A stretch of 64,000 bases of DNA. Source: Panopea generosa (Eukaryota > Mollusca > Bivalvia > Adapedonta > Hiatellidae). The notes below the pieces were generated by a model that saw only the letters and a list, made by a program, of their open reading frames with translations, was not told the DNA's origin and did no database searches. Both the position numbers and the translations under genes were made by a program. The stretch is taken from positions 17,842,301 to 17,906,300 of the forward strand of contig CM055909.1 of assembly GCA_029582155.1 (NCBI GenBank), read 5' to 3'. Shown here one piece after another: positions 13,501 through 28,500 of this stretch (position 1 is its first letter; the number at the start of each line of letters is the position of its first letter).

Positions 13501-16500
13501 TGGTATAAACTACAGATTATTTGTAGTAGTAACGTTGCAAAGGCAATTGTGGTATATACTACATATCATGTGTACTAGTTACATTACAAAAACACAGGTG
13601 GTATAAACTACAGATCATATGTACTAGTTACATTACAAAAATACAGGTAGTATAAACAATAGATCATGTGCACATGTTGCATTACAAAAACACAGATGGT
13701 ATTAACTACAGATCATGTGTACTAGTTACATTACAAAAACACAGGTGATATAAGCTACAGATAATGTGCACTAATTACCTGACAAAAAAACAGGTAGTAT
13801 AAACTACAGATCATGTGCACTAGTTACCTTATAAAAACACAGGTGGTATTAACTACAGATCATGTGTAGTAGTTACATTACAAAAAAACAGGTGGTATAA
13901 ACTACAGATCATGTGTACAGGTTGCATTACAAAAACACAGGATGTATAAACTACAGATCATGTGTGCAATTTTGGGAAAACTGCATATGATCACGTTGAT
14001 TGGTCAATTGCTTCTAGTTTGAATGACAATCACTGTTTATAATTCACGCGAACAGGCATAGAATGCCATGCCATGATTTTTCATTGGTGATTAATAGTTC
14101 TGAGTCAGAGGCTCTATTTGGACTGTTTTTGAGGTCTTCGATCACCAATATAACTGAATGGCATCTTATGTTATAAAATATCGTTAAACCTAATCAAAAA
14201 GAACGCACAAATAGTGTAGTGCACACTTAACAATACCAACCTGTTGGGTAAACAAAAGACGAACTTCTGGATTTTCTTAGAATCAGTATTGGCACAAATT
14301 ATCGAGGACAACAGGGTTTTCTTTATCTCTTTCAATTGAGCTAGAATCACAAAAATAAATATCAACACCAGCGTCTTAAATTATTTACTTCTGCGTCGTT
14401 TAAACTTAATGACTGTTCTGTTTGTTTGTTTCCTATCTTTAGAAGTTAATAGTTGAAAAATTTTCTAAATCATCTAACACACAATTCCACTGATAATGTT
14501 ACATTCATTGACTCACTTCGCAATTCGCCTTAGTGTTTAACCTCATTTGACAACTAATGGAATTGCTTCATTCCATTTTCAGAATTGTGTTGCTTTGATT
14601 TGTTAAAACAGCCTACAAAATAATTCAATTATTAAGTTTGTTCTTAATTATTAAGAAGCGTGAATGACACGGCACAGACTCCGCCCTTGATTCAATACTG
14701 AACGAGTCATGTACAAACTATTAAGCTGCGCGAGCTATGCTTGGAAACAACCTTAGCAAACATGACGTTTCAAACGTCATTCATCTCAGCTTCCAGCGTA
14801 GCTCACGCAAAAAGAGGTCAAACTGTCAATCAAATGAAGTCATTGCGATCGCTCCCTTTTTATTTCTTAATTGTTATTTTTTAACTTGATGAACACTCGC
14901 TATTACATAGACTTCAATTTATAAATATATGATCAGCGAAATGATAATTAGATATTTTTAATCTCAGCCATATGAACAACGGCATTTAGACATTTATGTT
15001 CAACCCGCGTTTCTACAGTTCTATAAACATGTTTCAAACGTTTAACCACTAGTATAGATGTTGCTGATGCAGACATGTTGTTATATATCGCTGTATATCG
15101 AATATATGTATATGTTATATGCTGATGACAAATTCATATTTTTTAAACTAAGTAATTTGAAATAACACTTTAACCAATCAACACGAACAGTAGTTCGATA
15201 TTAGACAGCATATCTAATATATGTTTCTTTGGTTTCACAAGTTTTGAAATAAAGTGTTCACGGTGCGCCTATTGACCTTATTCTAATAAAGCATCGATAA
15301 TAAATCCTTAGCAAACTTTATGAGAGTTAGAATGTTTAATAACGACTCCTTATTTTATTACCAGGTTTAAATCCAAGTTTTTGATCAGGACGTTCAAACC
15401 AGAATCGATCCCCATCCCGAAGAACCTTGTACTGTTTGGCAAGAAGACATTGTAGCAGTGGTCCAACAGGTGCACCTTTGGCTGGTCTTTCAGCAAGAGC
15501 TCCAGTAATCAAGTCGATGTCACCAACGCACCTTAAGTTTGGACATAGAAAGACATAATTTATACCGAGTCTCTCATTGCTTGTGAAATTTATCAGTTAC
15601 TTGCAGAGATCAGTAGCTTTAAGAGATGGCTGTGCTTGGGTGTTGGTGAGCTTTTCGGATACAAAGAAAAAGTGCTTCTGTAATGTGTTTTGCTAGACAT
15701 ATGAATCTCTCTATCATATTTATATCTATTGTTGTTTTAGTTATCTCCCTTATCTATATATACACTTTAAAATCCAGTTAATATAAATAATAGGACCGTT
15801 ACTTCCCTATGTCTAAACTACAGTATTTAAAGTACCTGTATACTTTCTTCAACTTGGCAACTGCACTCTTGTCAATATCCACAAGTCCGTTAAAGTCTGT
15901 GGCTACCTTAAGTCCACAGTGTTTACGGAACTTGTTGTAACCAGGAACGCCATGTTCCCTAGCTCTGAAAGTTAAACAAAACTGTAAACAAACAATAGCA
16001 TCATATCTTTTATATATATTTCCCTTTAATATACAAACATATATTTCGCCAAAATTGTGTATTAAACCTTAAACACTGGCCAAAATAATAATTACAACAA
16101 TGACTAGCCTGGACATAAGTTGACACGCATATAAATGTTGATTGCATATATCAGTTTCAATATGTACCACGTACCGAGAGGTTTAAACACCAACACCGTA
16201 ATACGATATTTCCTTATTTTACTTTGCAGTTTGAATACGTTTCGTGTGTGGATGGTTTTTTTTCACAAGCTGCTTTGCTTCTTGATTGGATGACATTCAT
16301 GTACGATTGGACAAAAATTTCCTATTCTTAGACAGCAAACATACTCAAGCAACTCATTATGTTTAAAAACAAATCAGGAAGGTTTCATGCTCAATGCTCC
16401 AGTCCGGACAATTGCCTTCAAATCACAGCACCACCATTAAAAACAGGTAATTATTCCGACGCATAATGGCGGTTATAAAAAATCCTTGTTTCTTCTTATT

Positions 16501-19500
16501 TAAAAATGCATTATTTTTATTTCAATACACATTTTTTTCTATTTGAATGACATTATTGGTGTATTTTGAACATTTTGAAAAGCATTGTCATGTTTGAATT
16601 GTAGATTTTATATATAAACGATGCTTTGAAATGCAAGTTTTCTGACTTTCACTTTTTCAACAGTGTACACACGGAACAGAAATAAAATAATTAAGTTGGC
16701 ATATGGCTCTTCCTTTTCTCATCATATTTTAGTTTGTGCAGAAGTTGAAAACACTAAAATGTAAGTTTAAATTCTTAATTTGGATCATTCTATCAATGTC
16801 AAACATGCACTTTTTTATTTACTACATAATAAAGATTAAACATCAAAGGTTCTCAGACTTAGACAATTAGACATTAGACAATTGCCCAGGTTTGTGCTTT
16901 ATCAATAACATTAGTTCTGCAGCAAATTGCTTCAATCTTGGTAACCAGGTCTACACTAAAGTCTGAGACTGTAGTATCAGACAATTGCCCAGGTCTGTGT
17001 TTTATCAATAACATTAGTTCCGCAACAACTTGCTTCAAACTTGGTAACCAGGTCTACACTGAAGTCTGAGACTGTAGTATCAGACAATTGCCCTGGTCTG
17101 TGTTTTATCAATAACATATATTCTGCAACAACTTACTTCAAACATGGTAACAAGGTCTACACTGTAGTCTGAGATTGTAGTATCAGACAGTTGCCCAGGT
17201 CTGTGCTTTATCAATAACATAAGTTCTGCAGCAACTTGCTTCAAACTTAGTAACCAGGTCTACACTGAAGTCTGAGACTGTAACATACGACAATTACCCA
17301 GGTCTGTATTTTATCAATAACATTAGTTCTACAGCAACTTGCTTCAAACTTGGTAACCAGGTCTATACTGAAGTCTGAGACTGTAGTATCAGACAATTGC
17401 CCAGGTCTGTGTTTTATCAATAACATTAGTTCTGAAGCAACTTGCTTCAAACTTGGTAACCAGGTCTACGCTGAAGTATCAGACTAAAGTATCAAACAAT
17501 TGCCCAGGTCTGTGTTTTATCAATACCATAAGCTCCGAAGCAACTTGCTTCAAACTTGGTAACCAGGTCTACACTGAAGTCTCAGACTGTAGTATCAGAC
17601 AATTGCCCAGGTCTGTGATTTATCAATAACATTAGTTCTGCAGCAACTTGCTTCAATCTTGGTTACCCGGTCTACACTGAAGACTGAGACTGTAGTAACA
17701 GACAATTGCCCCGGTCTGTGTTTTATCAATAACATTAGTTCTGCAGCAACTTGCTTCAAACTTGGTAACCAGGTCTACACTGAAGTCTCAGACTGTAGTA
17801 TCAGACAATTGCCCAGGTCTGTGTTTTATCAATAATATTAGTTCTGCAGCAACTTGCTTCAAACTTGGTGACCAGGTTTACACTGAAGTCTGAGACTGTA
17901 GTATCAGACAATTGCCCAGGTCTGTGTTTTATCAATAACATTAGTTCTGCAGCAACTTGCTTCAAACTTGGTAACCAGGTCTACACTGAAGTATCAGACT
18001 GTAGTATCAGACAATTGCCCAGGTCTGTGTTTTATCAATAACATTAGTTCTGCAGTAACTTGCTTCAAACTTGGTGACCAGGTTTACACTGAAGTCTGAG
18101 ACTGTAGTATCAGACAATTGCCCAGGTCTGTGCTTTATCAATAACATTAGTTCTGCAGCAACTTGCTTCAAACTTGGTAACCAGGTCTACACTGAAGTCT
18201 GAGATTGTAGTATCAGACAATTGCCCAGGTCTGTGTTTTATCAATAACATTTGTTCTGCAGCAACTTGCTTCAATCTTGGTAACCAGGTCTACACTTTAG
18301 TCTGAGACTGTAGTATCAGACAATTACCCAGTTTTGTATTTTATCAATAACATTAGTTCTGAAGCAACTTGCTTCAAACTTAGTAACCATGTCTACACTG
18401 AAGACTGAGACTGTAGTATCAGACAATTGCCCAGGTCTGTGTTTTTTCAATAATATTAGATCTGCAGCAACTTGCTTCAAACTTGGCAACCAGGTCTACA
18501 CTGAAGTCTCAGACTGTAGTATCAGACAGTTGCCCAGTTCTGTGCTTTATCAATAACATAAGTTCTTCACCAACTTGCTTCAAACTTGGTAACCAGGTCT
18601 ACACTGAAGTCTGAGACTGTAGTATCAGACAGTTGCCCAGGTCTGTGTTTTATCAATAACAGTAGTTCTGAAGCAACTTGCTTCTAACTTAGTAACCAGG
18701 TCTACACTGAAGTCTGAGATAGCAGTATTAGACAATTGCCCAGGTCTGTGCTTTATCAATAACATTAGTTCTGAAGCAACTTGCTTCAAACTTGGTAACC
18801 AGGTCTACGCTGAAGTATCAGATTAAAGTATCAAACAATTGCCCAGGTCTGTGTTTTATCAATAACATTAGTTCTGAAGCAACTTGCTTCAAACTTGGTA
18901 ACCGGGTCTACACTGAAGTCTGAAACTGTAGTATCAGACAATTGCCCAGGTCTGTGTTTTATCAATAACGTAAGTTCTGCAGCAACTTACTTTAAACTTG
19001 GTTACCAGGTCTACACTGTAGTCTGAGACTGTAGTATCAGACAGTTGCCCAGGTCTGTGCTTTATCAATAACATAAGTTCTGCAGCAACTTGCTTCAAAC
19101 TTAGTAACCAGGTCTACACTGAAGCCTGAGACTGTAACATATGACAATTACCCAGGTCTTTATTTTATCAATAACATTAATTCTACAGCAACTTGCTTCA
19201 AACTTGGTAACAACGTCTACACTGAAGTCTGAGATTGTAGTATCAGACAATTGCCCAGGTCTGTGCTTTATCAATAGCATTAGTTCTGAAGCAACTTACT
19301 TCAAACTTAGTAACCAGGTCTACGCTGAAGTATCAGACTTAAGTATCAAACAATTGCCCAGGTTTGTGTTTTATCAATACCATAAGCTCCAAAGCAACTT
19401 GCTTCAAACTTGGAAACCAGGTCTACACTGAAGTCTGAGATTGTAGTATCAGACAATTGCCCCGGTCTGTGTTTGATCAATAACATTAGTTCTGAAGCAA

Positions 19501-22500
19501 CTTGCTTCAAACTTGGTGACCAGGTCTACACTGAAGTCTGAGACTGTAGTGTCAGACAGTTGATCAGGTGTGTGCTTTATCAATAACATAAGTTCTGCAG
19601 CAACTTGCTTCAAACTTAGTAACCAGGTCTACACTGAAGTCTGAGACTGTAACATATGACAATTACCAAGGTCTTTATTTTTTCAATAACATTAGTTCTA
19701 CAGCAACTTGCTTCAAACTTGGTAACAAGGTCTACACTGAAGTCTGAGACAGTAGTATCAGACAATTGGCCAGGTCTGTGCTTTATCAATAACATAAGTT
19801 CTGCAGCAACTTGCTTCAAACTTGGTAACCAGGTCTACACTGAAGTCTCAGACTGTAGTATCAGACAATTGCCCAGGTCTGTGCTTTATCAATAACATTA
19901 GTTCTGCAGCAACTTGCTTCAAACTTGGTAACAAGGGTTACACTGAATCTGAAACAGTAGTATCAGACAATTGCCCAGGTCTGTGTTTTATCAATAACAT
20001 TAGTTCTGCAGCAACTTGCTTCAAACTTGGTAACCAGTTCTACACTGAAGTCTCAGACTGTAGTATCAGAAAATTGCCCAGGTATGTGCTTTATCAATAA
20101 CATTAGTTCCGCAGCAACTTGCTTCAAACTTGGTAACAAGGTCTACACTGAAGTCTCAGACTGTAGTATCAGACAATTGTCCAGGTCTGTGCTTTATCAA
20201 TAACATTAGTTCTGAAGCAACTTGCTTCAAACTTGGTAACCAGGTCTGCACTGTAGTATAAGACTTAAGTATCAAACAATTGACAAGGTTTGTGTTTTAT
20301 CAATACCATAAGCTCCAAATCAACTTGCTTCAAACTTGGTAACCAGGTCTACACTGAAGTCTGCAACAGTACTATCAGACAATTGCCGAGGTATGTTTGA
20401 TCAATATCATAAGCTCCAAAGCAACTTGCTTCAAACTTGGTAACCAGGTCTACACTGAAGTCTGAAACAGTAGTATCAGACAATTGCCCAGGTCTATGTT
20501 TTAACAATAACATTAGTTCTGCAGCAACTTGCTTCAAACTTGGTAACCAGGGTTACACTGAAGTCTGAAACAGTAGTATCAGACAATTGGCCAGGTCTGT
20601 GTTTTATCAATAACATTAGTTCTGCAGTAACTTGCTTCAAACTTGGTGACCAGGTTTACACTGAAGTCTGAGACTGTAGTATCAGACAATTGCCCAAGTC
20701 TGTGCTTTATCAATAACATTAGTTCTGCAGCAACTAGCTTCAAACTTGGTAACCAGGTCTACACTGAAGTCTGAGATTGTAGTATCAGACAATTGCCCAG
20801 GTCTGTGTTTGATCAATAACATTATTTCTGCAGCAACTTGCTTCAATCTTGGTAACCAGGTCTACACTTAAGTCTGAGACTCTAGTATCAGACAATTACC
20901 CAGTTTTGTATTTTATCAATAACATTAGTTCTGAAGCAACTTGCTTCAAACTTAGTAACCATGTCTACACTGAAGACTGAGACTGTAGTATCAGACAATT
21001 GCCCAGGTCTGTGTTTTATCAATAACATTAGTTCTGCAACAACTTGCTTCAAACTTGGTAACCAGGTCTACACTGAAGTCTGAGATTGTAGTATCAGACA
21101 ATTGCCCTGGTCTGTGTTTTATCAATAACATATATTCTGCAACAACTTACTTCAAACATGGTAACAAGGTCTACACTGTAGTCTGAGATTGTAGTATCAG
21201 ACAGTTGCCCAGGTCTGTGCTTTATCAATAACATAAGTTCTGCAGCAACTTGCTTCAAACTTAGTAACCAGGTCTACACTGAAGTCTGAGACTGTAACAT
21301 ACGACAATTACCCAGGTCTGTATTTTATCAATAACATTAGTTCTACAGCAACTTGCTTCAAACTTGGTAACCAGGTCTATACTGAAGTCTGAGACTGTAG
21401 TATCATACAATTGCACAGGTCTGTGTTTTATCAATAACATTAGTTCTGAAGCAACTTGCTTCAAACTTGGTAACCAGGTCAACGCTGAAGTATCAGACTA
21501 AATTATCAAACAATTGCCCAGGTCTGTGTTTTATCAATACCATAAGCTCCGAAGCAACTTGCTTCAAACTTGGTAACCAGGTCTACACTGAAGTCTCAGA
21601 CTGTAGTATCAGACAATTGCCCAGGTATGTGTTTTATCAATAACATTAGTTCTGAAGCAACTTGCTTCAAACTTGGTGACCAGGTCTACACTGAAGTCTC
21701 AGACTGTAGTATCAGACAATTGCCCAGGTCTGTGATTTATCAATAACATTAGTTCTGCAGCAACTTGCTTCAATCTTGGTTACCCGGTCTACACTGAAGA
21801 CTGAGACTGTAGTAACAGACAATTGCCCAGGTCTGTGTTTTATCAATAACATTAGTTCTGCAGCAACTTGCTTCAAACTTGGTAACCAGGTCTACACTGA
21901 AGTCTCAGACTGTAGTATCAGACAATTGCCCAGGTCTGTGTTTTATCAATAATATTAGTTCTGCAGCAACTTGCTTCAAACTTGGTGACCAGGTTTACAC
22001 TGAAGTCTGAGACTGTAGTATCAGACAATTGCCCAGATCTGTGTTTTATCAATAACATTAGTTCTGCAGCAACTTGCTTCAAACTTGGTAACCAGGTCTA
22101 CACTGAAGTCTCAGACTGTAGTATCAGACAATTGCCCAGGTCTGTGTTTTATCAATAACATTAGTTCTGAAGCAACTTGCTTCAAACTTAGTAACCGGGT
22201 CTACACTGAAGTCTGAAACTGTAGTATCAGACAATTGCCCAGGTCTGTGTTTTATCAATAACGTAAGTTCTGCAGCAACTTACTTCAAACTTGGTTAGCA
22301 GGTCTACATTGTAGTCTGAGACTGTAGTATCAGACAGTTGCCCAGGTCTGTGCTTTATCAATAACATAAGTTCTGCAGCAACTTGCTTCAAACTTAGTTA
22401 CCAGGTCTACACTGAAGCCTGAGACTGTAACATATGACAATTACCCAGTTCTTTATTTTATCAATAACATTAATTCTACAGCAACTTGCTTCAAACTTGG

Positions 22501-25500
22501 TAACAAGGTCTACACTGAAGTCTGAGACTGTAGTATCAGACACTTGCCCAGGTCTGTGCTTTATCAATAGCATTAGTTCTGAAGCAACTTACTTCAAACT
22601 TAGTAACCAGGTCTACGCTGAAGTATCAGACTTAAGTATCAAACAATTGCCCAGGTTTGTGTTTTATCAAAACCATAAGCTCCAAAGCAACTTGCTTCAA
22701 ACTTGGTAACCAGGTCTACACTGAAGTCTGAGATTGTAGTATCAGACAATTGCCCCGGTCTGTGTTTGATCAATAACATTAGTTCTGAAGCAACTTGCTT
22801 CAAACTTGGTGACCAGGTCTACACTGAAGTCTGAGACTGTAGTGTCAGACAGTTGATTAGGTCTGTGCTTTATCAATAACATAAGTTCTGCAGCAACTTG
22901 CTTCAAACTTAGTAACCAGGTCTACACTGAAGTCTGAGACTGTAACATATGACAATTACCCAGGTCTTTATTTTTTCAATAGCATTAGTTCTACAGCAAC
23001 TTGCTTCAAACTTGGTAACAAGGTCTACACTGAAGTCTGAGACTGTAGTATCAGACAATTGGCCAGGTCTGTGCTTTATCAATAACATAAGTTCTGCAGC
23101 AACTTGCTTCAAACTTGGTAACCAGGTCTACACTGAAGTCTCAGACTGTAGTATCAGTCAATTGCCCAGGTCTGTGCTTTATCAATAACATTAGTTCCGC
23201 AGCAACTTGCTTCAAACTTGGTAACAAGGGTTACACTGAAGTCTGAAACAGTAGTATCAGACAATTGCCCAGGTCTGTGTTTTATCAATAACATTAGTTC
23301 TGCAGCAACTTGCTTCAAACTTGGTAACCAGTTCTACACTGAAGTCTCAGACTGTAGTATCAGAAAATTGCCCAGGTATGTGTTTTATCAATAACATTAG
23401 TTCCGCAGCAACTTGCTTCAAACTTGGTAACAAGGTCTACACTGAAGTCTCAGACTGTAGTATCAGACAATTGTCCAGGTCTGTGCTTTATCAATAACAT
23501 TAGTTCTGAAGCAACTTGCTTCAAACTTGGTAACCAGGTCTGCACTGAAGTATAAGACTTAAGTATCAAACAATTGACAAGGTTTGTGTTTTATCAATAC
23601 CATAAGCTCCAAATCAACTTGCTTCAAACTTGGTAACCATGTCTACACTGAAGTCTGCAACAGTAGTATCAGACAATTGCCGAGGTATGTTTGATCAATA
23701 CCATAAGCTCCAAAGCAACTTGCTTCAAACTTGGTAACCAGGTCTACACTGAAGTCTGAAACAGTAGTATCAGACAATTGCCCAGGTCTGTGTTTTAACA
23801 ATAACATTAGTTCTGCAGCAACTTGCTTCAAACTTGGTAACCAGGGTTACACTGAAGTCTGAAACAGTAGTATCAGACAATTGCCCAGGTCTGTGTTTTA
23901 TCAATAACATTAGTTCTGCAGCAACTTGCTTATAACTTGGTAACCAGTTCTACACTGAAGACTCAGACTGTAGTATCCGACAATTGCTCAGGTCTGTGCT
24001 TTATCAATTACATTAGTTGTGCAGCAACTTGCTTCAAACTTGGTTACCAGGTCTACACTGAAGACTGAGACTGTAGTAACAGACAATTGCCCAGGTCTGT
24101 GCTTTATCAATAATATTAGTTCTGCAGCAACTTGCTTCAAACTTGGTAACCAGGTCTACGCTGAAGATCAGTCAGACTAAAGTATCAGACAATTGCCCAG
24201 GTCTGTATTTTATCAATAACATTAGTTCTGAAGCAACTTGCTTCAAACTTGGTAACCGGGTCTACACTGAAGTCTGAGACTGTAGTATCAGACAATTACC
24301 CAGGTCTGTGCTTTATCAAGAACATTAGTTCTGCAGCAACTTGCTTCAAACATGGTAACCAAGTATACACCACTGAAGAATGAGACTGTAGTATCGGACA
24401 ATTACCAAGGTCTGTGTTTTATCAATAACATTAGTTCTGCAGCAACTTGCTTCAAACTTAGTAACCAGGTCTATGCTGAAGGCTGTGACTAAAGTATCAG
24501 ACAATAGTCAGGTCTGTGTTTTATCAATAACGTTAGTTCAAACTCAAACTACATTGTAGCCTTGGTTACCAAGTTTGATCCAAGTTGCTGCAGAACTAAT
24601 GTTATTGATAGAACATAGATACAGGCAGTGGCAATTGTCTGATACTAAATTCTTAGTCCAGGTCACACAGTTTGAAGGAAGTTCTGCAGAACTATTATTA
24701 TTAATAAAACACAGACCTTGACAATTGTCTGATACTAAAGTCTAAGACCCAGGGGTATGACATTTACATATTTTATAAAGGCCCAATAGGCGTCAATAAT
24801 CATGCTCACACTTTGTTTCTGATTGCTTCCTATAATAAGATACATATTTCTAAAGTATACCTTTATTCTTTTAGGCCCAACCCCACGGGACACACCGTGA
24901 GACACAGGGACACGCAATTCACATTTATTTTATAAAGGCGTCCATAATCATGCTTACCATGTGTTTCCCAGTGCTTCTGACAGTAAGGAGAAGATTTCTT
25001 AAAAAATTACCTTACATTTGACCGGTTTAGACCCACCACAACGCCCACGGGGTGGGGACCATTTAATTCACAATTTTGATTCACCCTAAGGGACCAAAAC
25101 TTCATACAACATTTCATTACTATTGAGCTAACGATTTTGAGACGAAGTCAAAATTGTTTACGGACTCACGATGGACGCTGCATGAGAGATGACGCATGGC
25201 GATTGCGATTGACAAAAGGTGATCGCAAAAGGTTCCTTGAGACAAAGTTTTAGGTGACCTAACAACCGTTGACTGTTATAATTTATTCTTCAGTTGTATA
25301 GTGGATATCGTATAAACCTTATATACAAGGGTTTGTGGGTTCGCCTCTGGAAAGAGAGCTTATATAAAAATGAACTTTCTCCTTTTTTCTAAAACAAAAG
25401 TAGTTAGGCGCGCTCGCCGTAGATTTATGTCTTGGTTATTCACTAATAATTATCTCCATATATCAATATATATATATATATGTATATTAAATGTTTTACC

Positions 25501-28500
25501 GTTGAATATTTAGTGCCACCAGGTCAAATTTACCGTCTAAACTTGGAAAAAGAGTTTGGCGTACAACGTCTTCAACTCCTCTGAAACATAGTTATGCATC
25601 ATGAAATCGCATTTGCGAATAAATAATTATGAAAGATGATCCACGAATAAATGTGCACGGTGAGTATAAATGAATATATATTTAAAACACCATCAACAGT
25701 AATTATACGTATATCTGGAATTTGTCTGAAATTGCTTCTAATAATTGTCATAAATGACATCAATACACGTTCGCTAGTGTGAAAACAATTGACACCCCCC
25801 AGCTTTCAAACATTGTATCGAAGATTAATACACAATGTATTAAAAATGAATTTTTTATGGCAAGGTGGTGAACTATGTGTAATCTTAGCAGACATAACTT
25901 CATTTTAAACAAGTGTATATTCATCTTAAACAGATCATATTGTATTTTCATCAGCAGCCTAGACTTCTTTATTTGTCTATAAATATTAGTCGAGTCTACT
26001 TTATCTTTCTATATCTGCTAGTCATGACTTATTTATATTTCTATATATACTAGGCTAGATTACTTAGAAATCTTGACTACTGTATCGTTCTTTATATAGT
26101 AGTCTTGACTACGTTATCGTTCTATGTATACATTTAGTAGTCAAGCCTATCTTACCTTTCTATATATACTAGTCGAGACTTCTTTATATTTCTTTATATG
26201 CTAGTCTAGCCTACTTTAGCCTTATACATACACTAGTCTAGACGACTTTATCTTTCTATACGTATTAGTTTAGCCTTCTTTATATTTCTATACATATTAG
26301 ACTAACCTACATTAACTTTCTATATATACTAATTAAATCTATTTTTTCTTTCTATATATACTAGTCTAAACTACTTTATATAGCTATATATAATAGTTTA
26401 GCCTGGTCTAGCTTACTTTATCTTTGTAGATAAACTAGTCTAGTTTACTTTATCGTTCAATATATACTAGTCTAGACTACTTTACCTTTCCGTATATAAT
26501 AGTCTTGACTATTTTATCGTTCTGTATATAATAGTCAAGACTTCTTTATCGTTCTATATATACTAGTCTAGCCTACTTTTACTTTCTATATATACTACTT
26601 TATATTTTTATATATAGTATTCTAGAATACATTATCGTTCTACATGTATATATAGTAGTCATGACTACTCTATTGTTCTAAATATACTAGTCTAGACTAC
26701 TTTACCTTTCTATATATAGAGAAGTCTTGACCATTGTATCGTTCTATATATAAAAGTAAAGATTACTTTATCGTTCTATAAATACTAGTCTTGTATACTT
26801 TATATTTCTATAATTGTATACTAGTCTAGCCTACTTTATCTTTCTATATATTAGTATTGGCTTCTGTTTTGTTCTATATATAGTAGTCTATATTATTTTA
26901 TCGTTCTATATATACTAGTCTAGCCTAGCTTATCTATTCTGTTTCGTTCTATAAATAGTAGTCTATAATATTTTATCATTCTCTAAACATACTAGTCTAG
27001 ACTACTTGACCTTTCTATATATAGTAGTCTTGACTTTTGTATCTTTTTTATATATATACAAGTCTTGACTATTGTATCTTTCTATATAATATAGTTTATC
27101 CTACTTTATATTTCTAGATATCGTAGTCTAGACTACTTAAATGTTCTATATATAGTAGACTAGACTACTTTATCTTTCTTTATATTCTAGTCTAGCCTAT
27201 TTTATCTTTCTATATATGGTAGTCTTGACTACTTTATCTTTTTATATATACAAGTCTAGCCTACTTTATCTTTCTTTATATTGTAGTCTGCACCACTTTA
27301 TCTTTCGATATATCAAAGTCTAGGCTTCTTTATATTTCTAGATATAGTAATTTAGGCTATTTTATCTTTCTATATATATTAGTCTAGACTACTATGAATA
27401 AAGTATCTAAAATTCACAGTATGATTTCTTTAACTTTATTTAAATCACAAACAGTCATTTATTGAAATAATTGTATATCTTTATCTTTTACAGTCACTTC
27501 AACTTCTTTTAATTCAAACTTAAACCAATTTACGCCAAGAAAGGTTGATTGTACATTTTCTTGACGATATTTTAGATAATGTATTTTTTTTATCTTGGTT
27601 TGAATTTAAATTGATATTAACAAAGCAAATCAAGATCGACTAACCTGCCGACAACCGGACACTTGGTAAAGGTATACCACCTGATTATTTGTTCTAGTCC
27701 ATGTTTACCATTTTCATGATACAAGTGTGTATTGAAAAAATGGTCACGTAAAAATTCCAGGGGATATTTTTGGTTGTAATGTGCATCTAGTCGACCTGAA
27801 CGAATATATCAAACATGTAAAGTATAAATGTGAACACTACATGATAAACGTTGTACTTGATTTACCATTAATTTCTGATAATTCAACAAAAACATCAACA
27901 TACAAGCAATTGCAGTCGATTCAAATTTGTTTGCAAATACGGTCACTGCATTTTGATTTTGGTAAGTAGATAAGCCGTGCGTGGCGAACGGAGTATGCAT
28001 TTAAACTTGCAAACCAATAATCAATAAATCAAATCAATAATAAGATACCTGTTTATGTTTACAACGGTTCTCGGGTAAATAAAAATCACCTGTGAAGTCG
28101 ATTCAAATTTGAATTATGATTGAAACACAACATTGTGTCTCATTATCATTCTTCACTCACCGCTGATTCACGTGGGGAAGTTATCAGTTACTTGCGGAGA
28201 TGGGGTATGCTCGAGTACTGGTTAAATTTTCAGAATCCAAGGAAACAGTGGTTAGGTTAAATGATCGTCTGTTAGCTCTCGATGGCATAAATTACGCTAA
28301 ATATTCAATCAATCAATCAATCAAATTTGAATGCAAACGAGATACGTTCACTGCATACAGGTACAGTGTGTGAATCTTGCCAGGCGAACATAATTTTAAA
28401 ATATACAATGTACATTTAAATATGCAAACCCCTAAATCAACAATAAGATACCTTTTTATATTTACAACGGTTCCCGGTAAATAAAAATCACCTGTAAAGT

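Noticed and set aside
7632..13968. Possible CRISPR-like array of repeats and spacers
   Set aside because: The whole 49-bp unit repeats, with no unique spacers, and the genome is eukaryotic. The same applies to the other arrays.
16862..24540. Repeated short proteins ([18 protein letters not shown] and similar) suggesting a gene family
   Set aside because: They recur every three 103-bp units, on either strand, and end in stops dictated by the unit. They are translations of a minisatellite.
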